Origin: Stentor roeselii
Taxonomy: Eukaryota; Ciliophora; Heterotrichea; Heterotrichida; Stentoridae
Direction of reading: 5' to 3'
Assembly (NCBI GenBank): GCA_006503475.1
Contig: RSEH01000037.1
Span: 1 to 64,000 of the forward strand
DNA length: 64,000 nucleotides
Shown: positions 9,861 to 20,695 of the stretch, piece after piece
How the letters are laid out: each line of letters starts with the position of its first letter
Numbering within the stretch: the first letter of the stretch is position 1
Notes under the pieces: generated by a model
The model's database searches: none
What the model saw: the letters and a program-made list of their open reading frames with translations, nothing else
Told to the model about the DNA's origin: nothing
Position numbers and translations under genes: made by a program

Positions 9861-12800
9861 ATGATAACTGATTATTTGCAAAAAGGCATCAAAGATTTCT
9901 GCCTAATGGCCTCTTGCGACGACTTAAGCAGCGTAGCAGTATCCGAAGTAAAAGTCGAGTCCTTCAACGAAGACTACGCAATAATCAAAACTCCTCAAAA
10001 CACGATAGAAAAAGTTCCAATCTCAGAGCTGATCCCAATTGACGAAATATCAGAATCAGGCCCAAGAGACCTTCTTCTCTTGACGAGCCTAAACGAGTGC
10101 AGTCTTCTCAGAAGTCTCGAATCTCGTTTTAAAAAATCATTCTTTTTCTCTTCATTAGGAAAAATAACGATTCAACTGCGTGAAGACCTTCCCAGGAAAA
10201 ACTCTGCATCTGATGAAGAAATCTTCAACTTTTCAACAAAACTACTGAAAAAAGTTAAACAGTCTAGTCAGTCAATGGTCCTTGTTGGCGAAAGTGGCTC
10301 AGGCAAGACTCGCTTGTTTTCTAAGGTATTAAAATGCATTTTTTCATATAACCAGCTCGTGAAACTAGTGAAAGCTGCCTGGTTTATCATCAGGGCCTTC
10401 ACTTGTCAGGCGAATAAAGGAAAATTTGGAGAAAGCAGGTTTGTTTTAAATGTAAAAGCTTTTGAAAATGAAGGAATCCTTGAAAAATGTGTTTTTGAAG
10501 GATTCTGCATTGATAAAAACCTGGTATTTAAAAAGAAAACTAAAAATTTCGCTGCTTTTTACATGATTGAACTGGACCCAGCTGATGAAGAAATGACTTT
10601 ATTCAGTAAACAGTTGAATAAACTGAGCCTTCTCCTTGATTTTGCCAAAAAAGAAGAGAAAAAAGTTCTAAAATTCAAAAAATCCTTCGAAAAACTAGGC
10701 CTGGGCGAAGAATTCACAGAAATCCAGAAACTTTTATTCGCCATCCTGGCTTTAGGAAACCTCGAATTCCAAGAAATCGGGAAAACAACCATAATAAAAA
10801 AAGAATCCTCAGTTTATTTGAAGTTTTCTTCAAAGATTTTAGGAACTTCAGAAGAAAACCTTCAAAAAGAACTGACAAGTTTCTCCAGAACAATCGGAAA
10901 ACAAGTAGTCCATTCAAAGCTCGACGTTTTTGAATGTGAAAACCGTCGAAACAACTTGATGAAATTTTTATATTTCCAGCTTTTTGACTGGGTGTTAGAA
11001 AAACTTAACTCGAAACTCGGAAAAGACTCGAAAGGAAAGTTCATATCTTTGGTTGACTACCCAGGGAGTCAGTCGAAAGACCAGAATGGTTTGGAAGAGT
11101 TTTTAATAAACTACACAAATGAGAAATTTCACCAGTTCTGCATTTCCAGGTACTTCAAAAACCAAGCAAGCCCTGCAGTCAACTTGACAAACAACCTGCC
11201 GATCTTAGACCTGTTCGAAAACCCTTCAACAGGAATGCTCGCAGCTTTAAAAGAATCCTGCAAAGACAGCCAGTCAGATTTTTTTTCTTCAGTGAAATCA
11301 GCCCATCTTTACAACGAGTACTTCGAATCGACCTTCAACGACTTTTCAGTTCATCACACATTGCAAAAAGTCGTTTATAACCCTTGCAACTTCCGAAAAG
11401 ACAACCAAAATTTGAATTCTCTTTTTCTGTTAAACTCTTCTAAAAGTCTCTTCATTCGGCAGATCTTGAAGCAAGTCATGAAAGAGTTAAATTCAGAATC
11501 CCTTGAAAAATTCTTAAATAACCTGATGAACTCTTTACTTCAAACAAAAGTAAGATTTTTTTATTGTCTCAACCCTTTTCTCAGCTCTTCTTTCAACGAG
11601 AAGCACCTTTTAATGCAAATGCAAAATTTCAGTTTAATTGATTTCATTGTGCAGTTCAAGTCAACAATGAGCAACTCTTACACCTGCCCTGAATTCTTCC
11701 AAAAGTACCGACTGGTCCTTGACACTAACCTGCCAACAGAGAAGAACATTGAAAAGCTCTCTGAAAAACTCTCTTTCAGAAAAGACCACTTTTTAATCAA
11801 CAGTCGAAAAGTCTTCATTTCGAAAAGTTCTGAAAAAATTTTAGACAGGTTTCTTGCACTTACCTTGAAAAATGCAACAACTGCTGTGATGGTCCTTCAG
11901 AAGTTCTGGAAAAAAAGAAGAGGACTTCAAAGGTTTCGTAGATTTTTAGCAGTAGTTGTTAGGGTTCAAGCGTTGTTTCGAGGAAGACGTGATTATTTTA
12001 ACTACTGGAACTTGAAGTACAATACAGTGATGATACAAAAATGGTATCGAGAAAGGAAAAGTCAAAGATTTTCAAAGTCGCAACAATTGGGCCTTGGAAT
12101 TTTTTTTCATTACCTCCAAGAAAAGCTGAAGTCCTTAAAACAACTGAGAGAGTCCACCCTGGCCCTTGTCTGTCAAAAGCTCTTCAAAGGCCACAAAGTC
12201 CGAAAGCAGTTCGAAAGTCGTCTGATCATTTCAAACATCATTTCCTCAATCGTTAACACCTCCTGGCAACAGATCTTTAAACTCATTCAAACCGCTTCCG
12301 CCTTAAAAATCCAGAAAAAATTCAGAGGATTCCAGGTCCGTAAAAGACTTCCAGCAACTCTTCAGCTCTTTTTATCGTCTTCAGCAAGAAAATCTCTGAT
12401 TCTGATCCAAAAACACGTCAAGTCCTTTTTGATCTCTTCAAAATTTCAAAGACTGCGAAAATCCTGCAGGTTCATTCAAACCTTCTGGCGTTTTCGCAGG
12501 CACTGTCAGGAAATAAAACGTTTTTCTGTGGCAATCGTCGTGATTCAAAAGCGAGTCAAGACCTTCCTGTTAAGAATTCGCGAAATCAAGCAACTTTTAA
12601 CGACTTTCCTGATTAGTGAGTCAAGTCTGCTAGAGAACCAGCGATATTTGGAACATTCTCATTTATTTTCCACAAGTTTTCCAATGGCAAGTCCGAAAGA
12701 CAGTCGTTTGGCGATTTTATCTCAAATTTCGCAGTCTTCAGGGAATCTTGCAAGGTTAAAGCTGGTGACAAGTGGAAGCCTTTCGCCACCTTCAAAGGCT

Positions 12801-14033
12801 GAAAGCTTTAGACTGGAAAAGATGAATTTTTTCGTCAGAGTGAGTCATTTGGACCTTTTGGGTGACTTTTCGATTGTTTATCAAAATACCTGGGGCGCTG
12901 TTCTGGAGAAGGTCGTTCAGGAGTGTCTGGATAAGGAAGACGTGTTGATGGACGTCAAACTTGCTGAGTGCCACTCGCTCGCTCTTACCAGCAGGGGAAG
13001 GGTTCTCGCTTGGGGATGGAATGACATGGGTCAGTGCCTTGGAAACGCCAAAAATGGAAGGTTTTTGAAGGAATTCAGGGATTTTAGGATTTTGCAGGTT
13101 GAATGTGGAGATAATCACTCTTTGGCTCTTACGGAAGATGGAATCGTTTTGGCATTTGGGGATAATTCTAAGGGACAGCTGGGACTTGGACATTATTCTC
13201 AGGTTCGTGATATGGAAAGGGTTGAACTCCCGCAGGTCAAGACGATCGCCAGCAAAGGCTGCGTGAATCTCGCAGTCACAACTACAGGGCAAGCCTTCAT
13301 CTGGCCCTTCGACGACTTATTAGGTCAAAAGTCGAGCATCCCGTCATCTCTCCTTCCTCAAGTCCAAATCTCCGAAGTCTCTCTCGGCTTCAACTTCGCT
13401 CTTTTGCTAAGCGAGACAGGAAACATCTACTCTTTCGGACAAAACTCTTCAGGGCAGCTCGGTCTTGGCAACACAAACTTTCAGCCGAGTCCCTGCCTTG
13501 TGAAGCGCCTTTTAAACGAGAAGATCTCAGGAGTCTCAGCTGGTCTCAACCATTGCCTTGCGAGGTCCACACTGGGCAAGCTTTTCCTCTGGGGAGGGAA
13601 TCATCGAGGCCAGCTTGGGGTTGCTGAGAGTTCTTCGAAGATGAAGCCTTTTCAGCTTCCTTTATCAGCGAAAGTGATTCAGGTCTCCGCGGGCAACGGT
13701 CTTTCGCTCTTCATTCAAGAAAATCGAAAAGTTTTCATTTCAGCTGACTTTCAGTTTGAAGAACTTTTTATTGCAGACTGTCTTCCTGAATTCGCTGATC
13801 CGAAGATGTTCGCAGTTGTTAGGGCCAGGTGTGAGTGGAATCGACTTGCTAATCTGGTGGTTTTCACTTTTTGTGACTTGAGAAATGTTCGGAGCTCTTT
13901 TGTTAAAGTTCAGAGTGGAGTAGGACTTCTGGCTGCCAGGTGGGGAAAAAGCATTGAACCTCCTATTGTTGAAACTTTGGCACCGTTTTACTCGGTTGTT
14001 GCATGGAGAAGGTCGCCACTTAGGAATGTTTAG
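9861..14033 (+). CDS. Divergent myosin head with IQ motifs and RCC1 repeats
   Basis: 1390 residues. A myosin motor region occupies roughly 70-660: the P-loop GESGSGKT (143-150) is intact, and a relay-like region has INYTNEKFHQFC. The canonical switch I NxxSSRFG is replaced by NKGKFGESRF (about 185-194). Switch II DIxGFE is replaced by DYPGSQ (about 399). Residues known in myosins to position water and form the Arg-Glu salt bridge are therefore missing, and I infer weak or no ATP hydrolysis. Residues about 670-950 hold several IQ-like segments (IQKKFRGFQVRKR, IQKRVKTFLLRIR) likely to bind centrin or calmodulin. Residues about 1030-1300 are RCC1 repeats (HSLALTEDGIVLAFGDNSKGQLGLG). The head is also shorter and more diverged than conventional motors. 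It may be a cytoskeletal scaffold. Confidence 0.8.
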   Translation: MITDYLQKGIKDFCLMASCDDLSSVAVSEVKVESFNEDYAIIKTPQNTIEKVPISELIPIDEISESGPRDLLLLTSLNECSLLRSLESRFKKSFFFSSLGKITIQLREDLPRKNSASDEEIFNFSTKLLKKVKQSSQSMVLVGESGSGKTRLFSKVLKCIFSYNQLVKLVKAAWFIIRAFTCQANKGKFGESRFVLNVKAFENEGILEKCVFEGFCIDKNLVFKKKTKNFAAFYMIELDPADEEMTLFSKQLNKLSLLLDFAKKEEKKVLKFKKSFEKLGLGEEFTEIQKLLFAILALGNLEFQEIGKTTIIKKESSVYLKFSSKILGTSEENLQKELTSFSRTIGKQVVHSKLDVFECENRRNNLMKFLYFQLFDWVLEKLNSKLGKDSKGKFISLVDYPGSQSKDQNGLEEFLINYTNEKFHQFCISRYFKNQASPAVNLTNNLPILDLFENPSTGMLAALKESCKDSQSDFFSSVKSAHLYNEYFESTFNDFSVHHTLQKVVYNPCNFRKDNQNLNSLFLLNSSKSLFIRQILKQVMKELNSESLEKFLNNLMNSLLQTKVRFFYCLNPFLSSSFNEKHLLMQMQNFSLIDFIVQFKSTMSNSYTCPEFFQKYRLVLDTNLPTEKNIEKLSEKLSFRKDHFLINSRKVFISKSSEKILDRFLALTLKNATTAVMVLQKFWKKRRGLQRFRRFLAVVVRVQALFRGRRDYFNYWNLKYNTVMIQKWYRERKSQRFSKSQQLGLGIFFHYLQEKLKSLKQLRESTLALVCQKLFKGHKVRKQFESRLIISNIISSIVNTSWQQIFKLIQTASALKIQKKFRGFQVRKRLPATLQLFLSSSARKSLILIQKHVKSFLISSKFQRLRKSCRFIQTFWRFRRHCQEIKRFSVAIVVIQKRVKTFLLRIREIKQLLTTFLISESSLLENQRYLEHSHLFSTSFPMASPKDSRLAILSQISQSSGNLARLKLVTSGSLSPPSKAESFRLEKMNFFVRVSHLDLLGDFSIVYQNTWGAVLEKVVQECLDKEDVLMDVKLAECHSLALTSRGRVLAWGWNDMGQCLGNAKNGRFLKEFRDFRILQVECGDNHSLALTEDGIVLAFGDNSKGQLGLGHYSQVRDMERVELPQVKTIASKGCVNLAVTTTGQAFIWPFDDLLGQKSSIPSSLLPQVQISEVSLGFNFALLLSETGNIYSFGQNSSGQLGLGNTNFQPSPCLVKRLLNEKISGVSAGLNHCLARSTLGKLFLWGGNHRGQLGVAESSSKMKPFQLPLSAKVIQVSAGNGLSLFIQENRKVFISADFQFEELFIADCLPEFADPKMFAVVRARCEWNRLANLVVFTFCDLRNVRSSFVKVQSGVGLLAARWGKSIEPPIVETLAPFYSVVAWRRSPLRNV

Positions 14034-15988
14034 TGGGTTAATAGAGAATATGAAAGATTTTTAAGATTTTAATAGACTTTTCAGGTTCTGATATTTTATT
14101 AAATTCATTTTTTCTTATTAATATTAGCATGATTGTGATAGGAATTTTTTTGTTTTGTGGTGTGTTTAAATTTCATTGTTTTAGATTAAAGGTTTTATTT
14201 GAATTTTATATTCAGAACTCCAGAATATTTATATTAAGGTTTCTGATATTTATAAACTTTTATTTCAACAATATTATATCGAATATATTCCTATTATTCA
14301 TATCAAACCTAATAATTACAGAAATAATCAGGAGGATGGTAACTATTAACCCTAATACATGAAATTAGATAATGAAGTAATTCTTTTCTTTATTCGATCT
14401 ATTTGGTCTATCTTCAGTGCATCTAATCCTGTGGGAGTCATTAAAAAAGGACAAGTTTCCATTTCGGATTCCATAGTCATAAAGTGCTTCTAAAAGTAAA
14501 AAGCAGTTGGGTGAGACATTGAAAGTACCATAACATATCCACCAGTTTCAAATGCATCATTGATGATATTTTTTGAAGAGTGTTATTAATTAAGGTGTAA
14601 AGTTGAAAGGAATTATGACGTTAAAAGGATCATTTATTATTTCAAGCACTTTCGAATTATGTAAGGAAAGAAGATGGGAATAAATCATTTCTCCCAAGAG
14701 TCGTCAGTATAAAACGTGATAATTTTTAAATGGCCAAATAAATTTAAGATCTTTGGAAGATAAAATCGAAGAAAACTATCATCAATCAACTCTAGACCTC
14801 TGTAAATCCTTTTTATTGATGATTGAGTATGTGCACGGGTTTTTAACCTTCTCGAACTCTTTTGTATCTGATTTCGATCGATGAATATATCTCAAAGCTG
14901 AAATTAATTCATAATATTTATATGATGCTCCTATATCAGCATATATTTCAGAGTAAATGATGCTAAAACTTTCTGCAGTATTCATATAAATTGAGCATCA
15001 ATCAACATATAATATAAAGTTCCAGCTGTCTTGTAATTGTTGAGGTTCGAGTGATATTGATGAATTATATTCTATAAATTATTTTTGATTTAAGATAAGA
15101 ATCATACTTAACATTAAAAAAAATCAAATATTATTAATTTCATGAAAAATATAGCCAAGGATCGCAAAATGCTTGTTGAGTAATACCCAGGTATAATTAA
15201 AATAAATTTATAAAACTATTACATTAAAAATATGAATCTAGTTTGATCAATTTGAATTTATTACAAATTATCCAAAATCCAATGATTAAAATCGATATTT
15301 TTCACATTATATTACAAATTTTCGTTAAATAATTACTAGATTTCCTTAAAGCTATATCCTATAAAATCAAGTTATAAGCATAGAAACTTTATTTTATTGT
15401 AGATAATTTAAAGTTCAAGTATAAAGCCAAACTGAATAAAGCTAATTCATTAAATCTGGTTTGTTAAATTATAACTAGTTTAATTTCATAAACAGTTTCA
15501 AGCCTAATAAGAATTAAAATAGGTTTAGCCTTGAGTATAATTGGATTTTTAACAGAAATGATTTATCTATGAAATCAAACTAATCCAGTTGAATATTATA
15601 TAAAAGATCAAGCATAAATACATAATAAATAATGAAAAACAGAAGAACATCTAAATTTCAAAATTAACTTAAGGGTGGAAATTAGAATCACCAATAAGAA
15701 TGAAAATATATAAAGCTAATACATTTATAATTATAAATTCTCCAAATCACTTAATTATAAACTTATCACAAATATAAAAAATCATTTTTTAAGTCACATC
15801 ATAATTACCTAAGATCACCTTACCAACTTAAAATCAATAATATTATTTCCCAATGCTTAAAATAAAAAAAAAGAATTCTAAAATCACACAAATTTCTAAC
15901 TACAATCATAAACAACCCTAATATAAAAGTTCAATTAATTCCTACCATCCTTAAATCATCTAAATAAATCACCTCACTTAATAAACAA
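14034..15988. other. Two-kilobase AT-rich gap
   Basis: Apart from the decayed ORF at 14352-15085, I see no gene. A 77-residue hydrophobic frame at 14129-14362 is nearly all Ile/Phe/Leu codons from AT-rich DNA and is not supported. 15100-15980 is very AT-rich, with many short A and T runs and A/C bias near 15780-15980 upstream of the next gene. Confidence 0.5.
14352..15085 (-). pseudogene. Decayed protein-coding remnant, family unknown
   Basis: Reading the minus strand from about 15085 to 14352 gives stretches with normal protein composition, broken by several stops and at least one frame change. The first piece contains QDSWNFILYV, then a 67-residue open part starting MNTAESFSIIYSEIY. A GT...AG segment of 15 nt (gttgattgatgatag) follows and could be a former intron. 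Later pieces include KDLKFIWPFKNYHVLY and ETGGYVMVLSMSHPTAFYF, ending near SLSNFMY. I do not recognise the family. The sequence looks like a gene that stopped being maintained rather than a transposon. Confidence 0.45.
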
Positions 15989-17638
15989 ATGAACAAATAC
16001 TCATCCCTGAAACTCAATTTTCTAAAAGACCTTCCAATCGACGATTTTTGCCAATCCTACAAATTTCTTCGTTCCTCAAGTCCACACGGAAACATCAGCA
16101 TTTTCACAAAAACCGAGAACTTGAATCAAACAAAGTCAACAATAGCCCTTCCCCGAAAAGAAAGTACTTCAATAGTATCAACATGCAAGACAGCGATGCC
16201 ATCAAGCCGTAATTTCACAGACCTTTTAAACAAGCTAGACCTTGTGACTTCTCCCAAACAACAATCACTGAACGAGCGAATTTTAAGCGAGTCAGACCAA
16301 ATCGACTGCAACTTGGAAGAAGGTTCTTACTTCTACATAAAAATCCCGATAAAGAACAAGCCGAACCCATTAAGAGTGACAATCAAGAAGTCGATAGGAA
16401 GAGTCATCATCTACGCTTCTTACCTAAACCAAAAGCCTTCAGCATCTAATTACGACAATTTATTCACTGCAGATACTTTCGAAATCAGAAGCCAGGACCT
16501 TTTCTTTAAAAGCGAATTTCTCTTCTTGGCACTTAGAGCCTTGGCCTACACAAAACTCGTCATTTCTTGTTTGTTTGGAAAAAAAAATTTTGTTTTTGAT
16601 AACCGCCTCAGAAAAAAAGACAGTGATGAGACTGATCAGCGATTAAAGGTCAGGTCTGTCAGAAACCTGCAAAAAAGACCAGAAAGTAAAAATTTTATCG
16701 AGGAAAACATGAAAAAAAGACTTGCTTCTCCTGAAGATCGAAGGAAAAAAAGTCATGAATGGCTTGTGAGAAGAGAAAAAGCTTTAGTTATCAAAAAGCA
16801 AAACCTTCTGGATAAGAGGGAAAAAGCCATCAATTTCATAAATCGCACAAAGATCAGAAGAGAACAGCTGAAAATTCAAAATCAGCTGAAACAAGCACTA
16901 ATGGTAAAAAATAATCAAGTTAAAGACTGGCTCACTTTTTTAAATATTTTGAAAGTCACACAAACTATTCATGAGATGAGAACCTTGAAAAGAAGAGAAA
17001 AATCTAGAGAGCTGACTAAAAAGCGAAAGGCTAGAACTATTCAGAAGTTTTTTCGATCAACGACTAAAAATCTTAGCATTCCTCAACTTTCAGCAATGAG
17101 AGCTTTTTGCAATATAAAGTTTTTTCATGCACATTTAAGTGACTTTACAGTGAAGAAAACAAGAAGGTTTATGTTTAAAGTCATTAGAGATACTGGAGAA
17201 AATTACAAACCTCGAATTAAATTCGCAAAATTTATGAAAAAAATTGAAATGATTCAGCAAAGGTTCAGGAAGTATCTTGGAGTTAAAACTGAAAGGATTA
17301 GAAAAATGATTATCTTCTGGGATGAATGCAGAACTTTTCAAAATCGCAGATCGATTAAGAAAAAAATAATGATTCATGATCTGAATATATCTATTTATCA
17401 ACGCACTGTTGTTTTGAACAATTATTATAATGATTGTATTAGGAATTTTTATATTGCACTTAGAGACCCTGGAATATTTATTTCTCAACCAAGTGATCGG
17501 AAAGTTATTAGAAGATTGAAAGTCGCATTTCATTATATGCCCAGCTTGCAAAAGATGAAACAAATGATAGAAATCGCAGCAAGCATTCCAGACCGAGTGG
17601 TAGTAGAAGACTCGCCTCTCCCTCCAGGCATAATTTAA
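15989..17638 (+). CDS. IQ-motif, Lys/Arg-rich coiled-coil protein
   Basis: 549 residues, not recognised as a named family. The first 120 residues are Ser-rich and probably disordered. Residues about 110-200 form a compact beta-rich region (YFYIKIPIKNKPNPLRVTI, then FLALRALAYTKLVISC). From about 220 on the protein is strongly basic and helical with segments matching IQ motifs (RTIQKFFRSTTK, IEMIQQRFRKYLG), so calmodulin or centrin binding is plausible. Architecture resembles ciliary or cortical structural proteins. The next gene starts five bases after the stop. No intron found. Confidence 0.75.
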   Translation: MNKYSSLKLNFLKDLPIDDFCQSYKFLRSSSPHGNISIFTKTENLNQTKSTIALPRKESTSIVSTCKTAMPSSRNFTDLLNKLDLVTSPKQQSLNERILSESDQIDCNLEEGSYFYIKIPIKNKPNPLRVTIKKSIGRVIIYASYLNQKPSASNYDNLFTADTFEIRSQDLFFKSEFLFLALRALAYTKLVISCLFGKKNFVFDNRLRKKDSDETDQRLKVRSVRNLQKRPESKNFIEENMKKRLASPEDRRKKSHEWLVRREKALVIKKQNLLDKREKAINFINRTKIRREQLKIQNQLKQALMVKNNQVKDWLTFLNILKVTQTIHEMRTLKRREKSRELTKKRKARTIQKFFRSTTKNLSIPQLSAMRAFCNIKFFHAHLSDFTVKKTRRFMFKVIRDTGENYKPRIKFAKFMKKIEMIQQRFRKYLGVKTERIRKMIIFWDECRTFQNRRSIKKKIMIHDLNISIYQRTVVLNNYYNDCIRNFYIALRDPGIFISQPSDRKVIRRLKVAFHYMPSLQKMKQMIEIAASIPDRVVVEDSPLPPGII

Positions 17639-17643
17639 TATAA

Positions 17644-18393
17644 ATGGCTAAGAAGTCCTGGTTATCAGTAGTAGCAGCTGAGGCAATAACCCGAAGTTTA
17701 CCAGACTCCGGTCATATGACAGATCTAAGCACATCTCTCGACCTCCTCGAGTTGCACTATCAAGGAATCCACGACCATCTTCCCCCAAGCGAGTTAGAAA
17801 TCGTAATAATCATTCAGAAATTGATTCATTTCGAATCATGCAAAAGATTCGTCTTGTCTCAAATCGAGAAATATTTAGACGACAGCGAAAGTGACCAGGC
17901 AGTAATTTAAACAAAGGACGTTGAAAACTCAGTGAATCGCTATGCGAACATCATTAAAGAAACTTACACTTGGAGTGCAAAAACGAAGAAACTGAATCGA
18001 CACGTGAAAGAAATGGCAAGTGGGAACCATAAACACTTTCATGAAAAAGATACTCTTGCTTATCAGATTGATAACTTGAGTGAACTCGCTCTTAATCTTT
18101 TGTGCACTCCTGATAGAAACTACTTGGTTTATGGAATCGACCCTTTTGAGTTTTTAAAAGCAAAACCACAGGTTTTTTATGTTGAAAGGTCTTTGGCTGA
18201 TGGAATTGTTGACTTGATTGTTGAAGAACTTGCTGGAGGATTTTATTTGGAAGCGGCTCAAGAGGGGGGTGAAAAGGAAATTGTGGAACAGGTTATTGTT
18301 GAAGAAGTTCCTAAGGAAAAGAAGAAGACTATTAGGGCTGATAATGTCTCGTTTTTAGATGGACTTTGTGCGAAATCTTGTTTGATTCTTTAA
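17644..18393 (+). CDS. Conserved-looking unknown protein, one 15-nt intron
   Basis: The ATG at 17644 is preceded by TATAA only five bases after the previous stop. The frame would end at TAA 17908, but that triplet lies in gtaatttaaacaaag (17902-17916). Removing these 15 nt joins Ala to Asp-Val-Glu and keeps frame to TAA 18391, giving 244 residues. The N-terminal 85 residues form a helical region (LDLLELHYQGIHDHLPPSEL, then HFESCKRFVLSQIEKYL). The C-terminal half contains YGIDPFEFLKAKPQVFYVE and an acidic, Lys-rich tail. I do not recognise the family. The intron call is strong because it restores an open frame and matches the other introns here. Confidence 0.8.
17902..17916 (+). other. 15-nt intron
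   Basis: gtaatttaaacaaag, phase 0, contains the in-frame TAA. It has GT and AG borders and A at position 10. Confidence 0.85.
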
Positions 18394-18545
18394 GGTTTTG
18401 TTGAAGGCTTAGGTTAAGCAGATGATATTTTAAGGAGTTTAGGATTTTTTGTGAGGGGATTTTATGTGTTGGTTAAGGTTATTGTTTATCTGGAATGATT
18501 GATATTTAAATTATTTGATAGCATAAACTCAATAATGACTTATAA

Positions 18546-20693
18546 ATGACTACAGAAAATGCTAAAATTCCTGAAGTACCTCTTGGAATGTCTAATCAAT
18601 TCAATGAAAACATGAACCCAAGAATGACTCATCTAGACCTGAACCGAGAATCAAATCAACTGCTATCAAAATATCATTCTGCAATAGGTCTCAACTGCCC
18701 TTCATCTCTTTTACATTTAAGTGAAGAAAGCTGGAATATTGACAAAGTAATTGAGTTTCTATCAAGTAGCCCTTCAGAATTATTCCAATGCGACGATAAA
18801 ACATTTTGTTCTGATAAAAGTCTTTCAGAATCCATTCATCTAAACTGTGGCCACTTCATTTGTAAGACATGTCTCATGAACTACTTAAGCGCTTCTTTGG
18901 TAACTATTGAAACATTCTTGAATTTAAAGTGTAAAATCTGCGAACATCCCATAAATAAAAGACTTTTTTTTTGCAGCTTTCCGAAGACAGAGTTCGTTTT
19001 AAGTTATCATCAGCTTTTAATAGTGACTTCATCTCTTCCTACAAAAATCGTTTTTTTTACAATGAAAGGCCCTGATGGTTTAAAGTGTTTTAAATGTGGT
19101 TTCCCTGCGCACCCTGAATCAACTTGTAAAGAGCAAGAAAGATTAAACCAACTCACAGCACAACAGGAATTAAAATGTGATTTTCACAGTAATTCTCAAG
19201 CGATTCGTTTTAATTTAAACGAAAAATTGTTACTTTGTGAACAGTGCAGAGGACAGTCTGGCGATTTTTATCTTTCCTTGTCAACCAGCAACTTTTCGAA
19301 GGTTTTAAAAGCGAAAATTCTTTGCAGTTTTTTTGTTAGTCAAAGACCTGAACGGCAGAGTTATTTGGATATTGGTGACTTATCTCTAGAAAATTTAATT
19401 CAATTCTATAAAAATACTAGCAGGGATTTTATCAACTCGCCTATCTATATGAGTAGTTCAAGGTGTGAAAAATGCAGGGTGCCTTTTGAAATTTCGAATC
19501 CGCCTTATTTTTTTTCATCGGCTCTTGTTTGTGAATCTTGCAGATTGCTTTGTGTTGGACCGAAGATTATACTGGATGATTCAACCATTATCTCAAATCC
19601 AAATCAAGTGCCATTCATATCACCTATTAACCTAATCCCTAGCTGCCCATCATGCAAGCAGCAATTCAACCTAAAAGACCATTTTCCACGTGAATTTTCC
19701 TGCGGCCACGTGATATGCCAGTCCTGCCTAAACCGAGCCAATCCCCATCCCCACTTCCAGCCCATTTGCCCAAACAGCGAATGCGCCGATTCAATCTCAA
19801 GCCTAGGTTCAAGTACTTTCCTAATCCAAGCAATCCGAAGAACCCAAATAATGTGCACTCGTCACAAAGGCCAGTCAGCGACTCACCTTGAAGAAGTGAG
19901 TTTGAAGTCATTTTGTTCGAAATGCCTGATGTTTTCCCAAGGCAACAAACTCGAACTTTCCCAACCTTCTCTGCGACTTTTTCATTTCCTGACTGAAACT
20001 ATTGTGAGTCGAGGCATTGGAAAGGGGATGTCAAGAGAGGCTTTTGAAGAGCTTTCATTTCAAGAGATGCTTGACGAGATCAGGTCTTTGAAAGACCCTG
20101 ACAACAGAGACAGCTTGAACAGTTTTATTCCGAAAGGAAGGACTTTAGATGATAGGGTCGGAAAGGACTGCAGTTTGATCAGGTTTTTCACTGTCATGCC
20201 TTCAGCTGAAAGAAACCCGAACTACGCCCTGGTGACTAAGGCCTGGGTGGTCTCTGCAGGGCAGGTCGAAGCAGTTTCTTTTTGGGTTGATCGGCAGGTC
20301 GTTTTGACTGGAATGGTCTTTGGCGAGAAGCAGAGCATTGGAAGAGCTTATGTTGAAAAAGTGAAGATTTTGAAAGGAAACTTTCTGAATGTTGATGGAG
20401 ATGATTTGCTTGATTTGAAAAAGGAACTTCTGGGAAATGGACTTGCCCAGATAGTCTTATTTCGTCCTGTTCCTTTAATTGCGGGTGAAATTTACTCTTT
20501 GGTTGTTTCTGTGATTGGCGATGATGTCACTCTTGTGAGAGGCAATCCACTGGACTTGAAAGAAGATCTCATTGGAACTGATGGGACGAGGTTTTTCTTC
20601 AGTGAACCGGTGGACCCAGGGGAGTATAAAATAAACGGGCAACATGATATCTCTGGACCTATTCTTGGACTTATCTACAGGAAACTCTTATAA
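18546..20693 (+). CDS. RING/B-box zinc-finger protein with C-terminal PHR domain (paralogue 1)
   Basis: 715 residues. Cys/His clusters occur in order: an N-terminal RING-like cluster (HLNCGHFICKTCLM), a short CFKCGFPAH knuckle, a B-box-like cluster (CDFHSNSQ to CEQC), a CEKC/CESC pair, a second RING (CPSCKQQFNL to FSCGHVICQSCL) and a second B-box-like cluster (CTRHKGQ to CSKC). Residues about 560-715 resemble the PHR beta-sandwich of MYCBP2 and BTBD proteins: QVEAVSFWVDRQVVLTGMVFG near its start and YKINGQHDISGPILGLIY at the end. RING domains suggest ubiquitin ligase activity, with PHR as the substrate or localisation module. It is a tandem duplicate of the following gene. The start ATG follows TTATAA. 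Confidence 0.75.
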   Translation: MTTENAKIPEVPLGMSNQFNENMNPRMTHLDLNRESNQLLSKYHSAIGLNCPSSLLHLSEESWNIDKVIEFLSSSPSELFQCDDKTFCSDKSLSESIHLNCGHFICKTCLMNYLSASLVTIETFLNLKCKICEHPINKRLFFCSFPKTEFVLSYHQLLIVTSSLPTKIVFFTMKGPDGLKCFKCGFPAHPESTCKEQERLNQLTAQQELKCDFHSNSQAIRFNLNEKLLLCEQCRGQSGDFYLSLSTSNFSKVLKAKILCSFFVSQRPERQSYLDIGDLSLENLIQFYKNTSRDFINSPIYMSSSRCEKCRVPFEISNPPYFFSSALVCESCRLLCVGPKIILDDSTIISNPNQVPFISPINLIPSCPSCKQQFNLKDHFPREFSCGHVICQSCLNRANPHPHFQPICPNSECADSISSLGSSTFLIQAIRRTQIMCTRHKGQSATHLEEVSLKSFCSKCLMFSQGNKLELSQPSLRLFHFLTETIVSRGIGKGMSREAFEELSFQEMLDEIRSLKDPDNRDSLNSFIPKGRTLDDRVGKDCSLIRFFTVMPSAERNPNYALVTKAWVVSAGQVEAVSFWVDRQVVLTGMVFGEKQSIGRAYVEKVKILKGNFLNVDGDDLLDLKKELLGNGLAQIVLFRPVPLIAGEIYSLVVSVIGDDVTLVRGNPLDLKEDLIGTDGTRFFFSEPVDPGEYKINGQHDISGPILGLIYRKLL

Positions 20694-20695
20694 TT

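Noticed and set aside
14129-14362. 77-residue hydrophobic ORF
   Set aside because: Composition is Ile/Phe/Leu/Asn only, as expected from AT-rich noncoding DNA. There is no start context or conserved motif.
14982-15060. tRNA-like ggttcgagt motif
   Set aside because: No acceptor or D stem can be formed around it; no tRNA genes were found in the window by eye.
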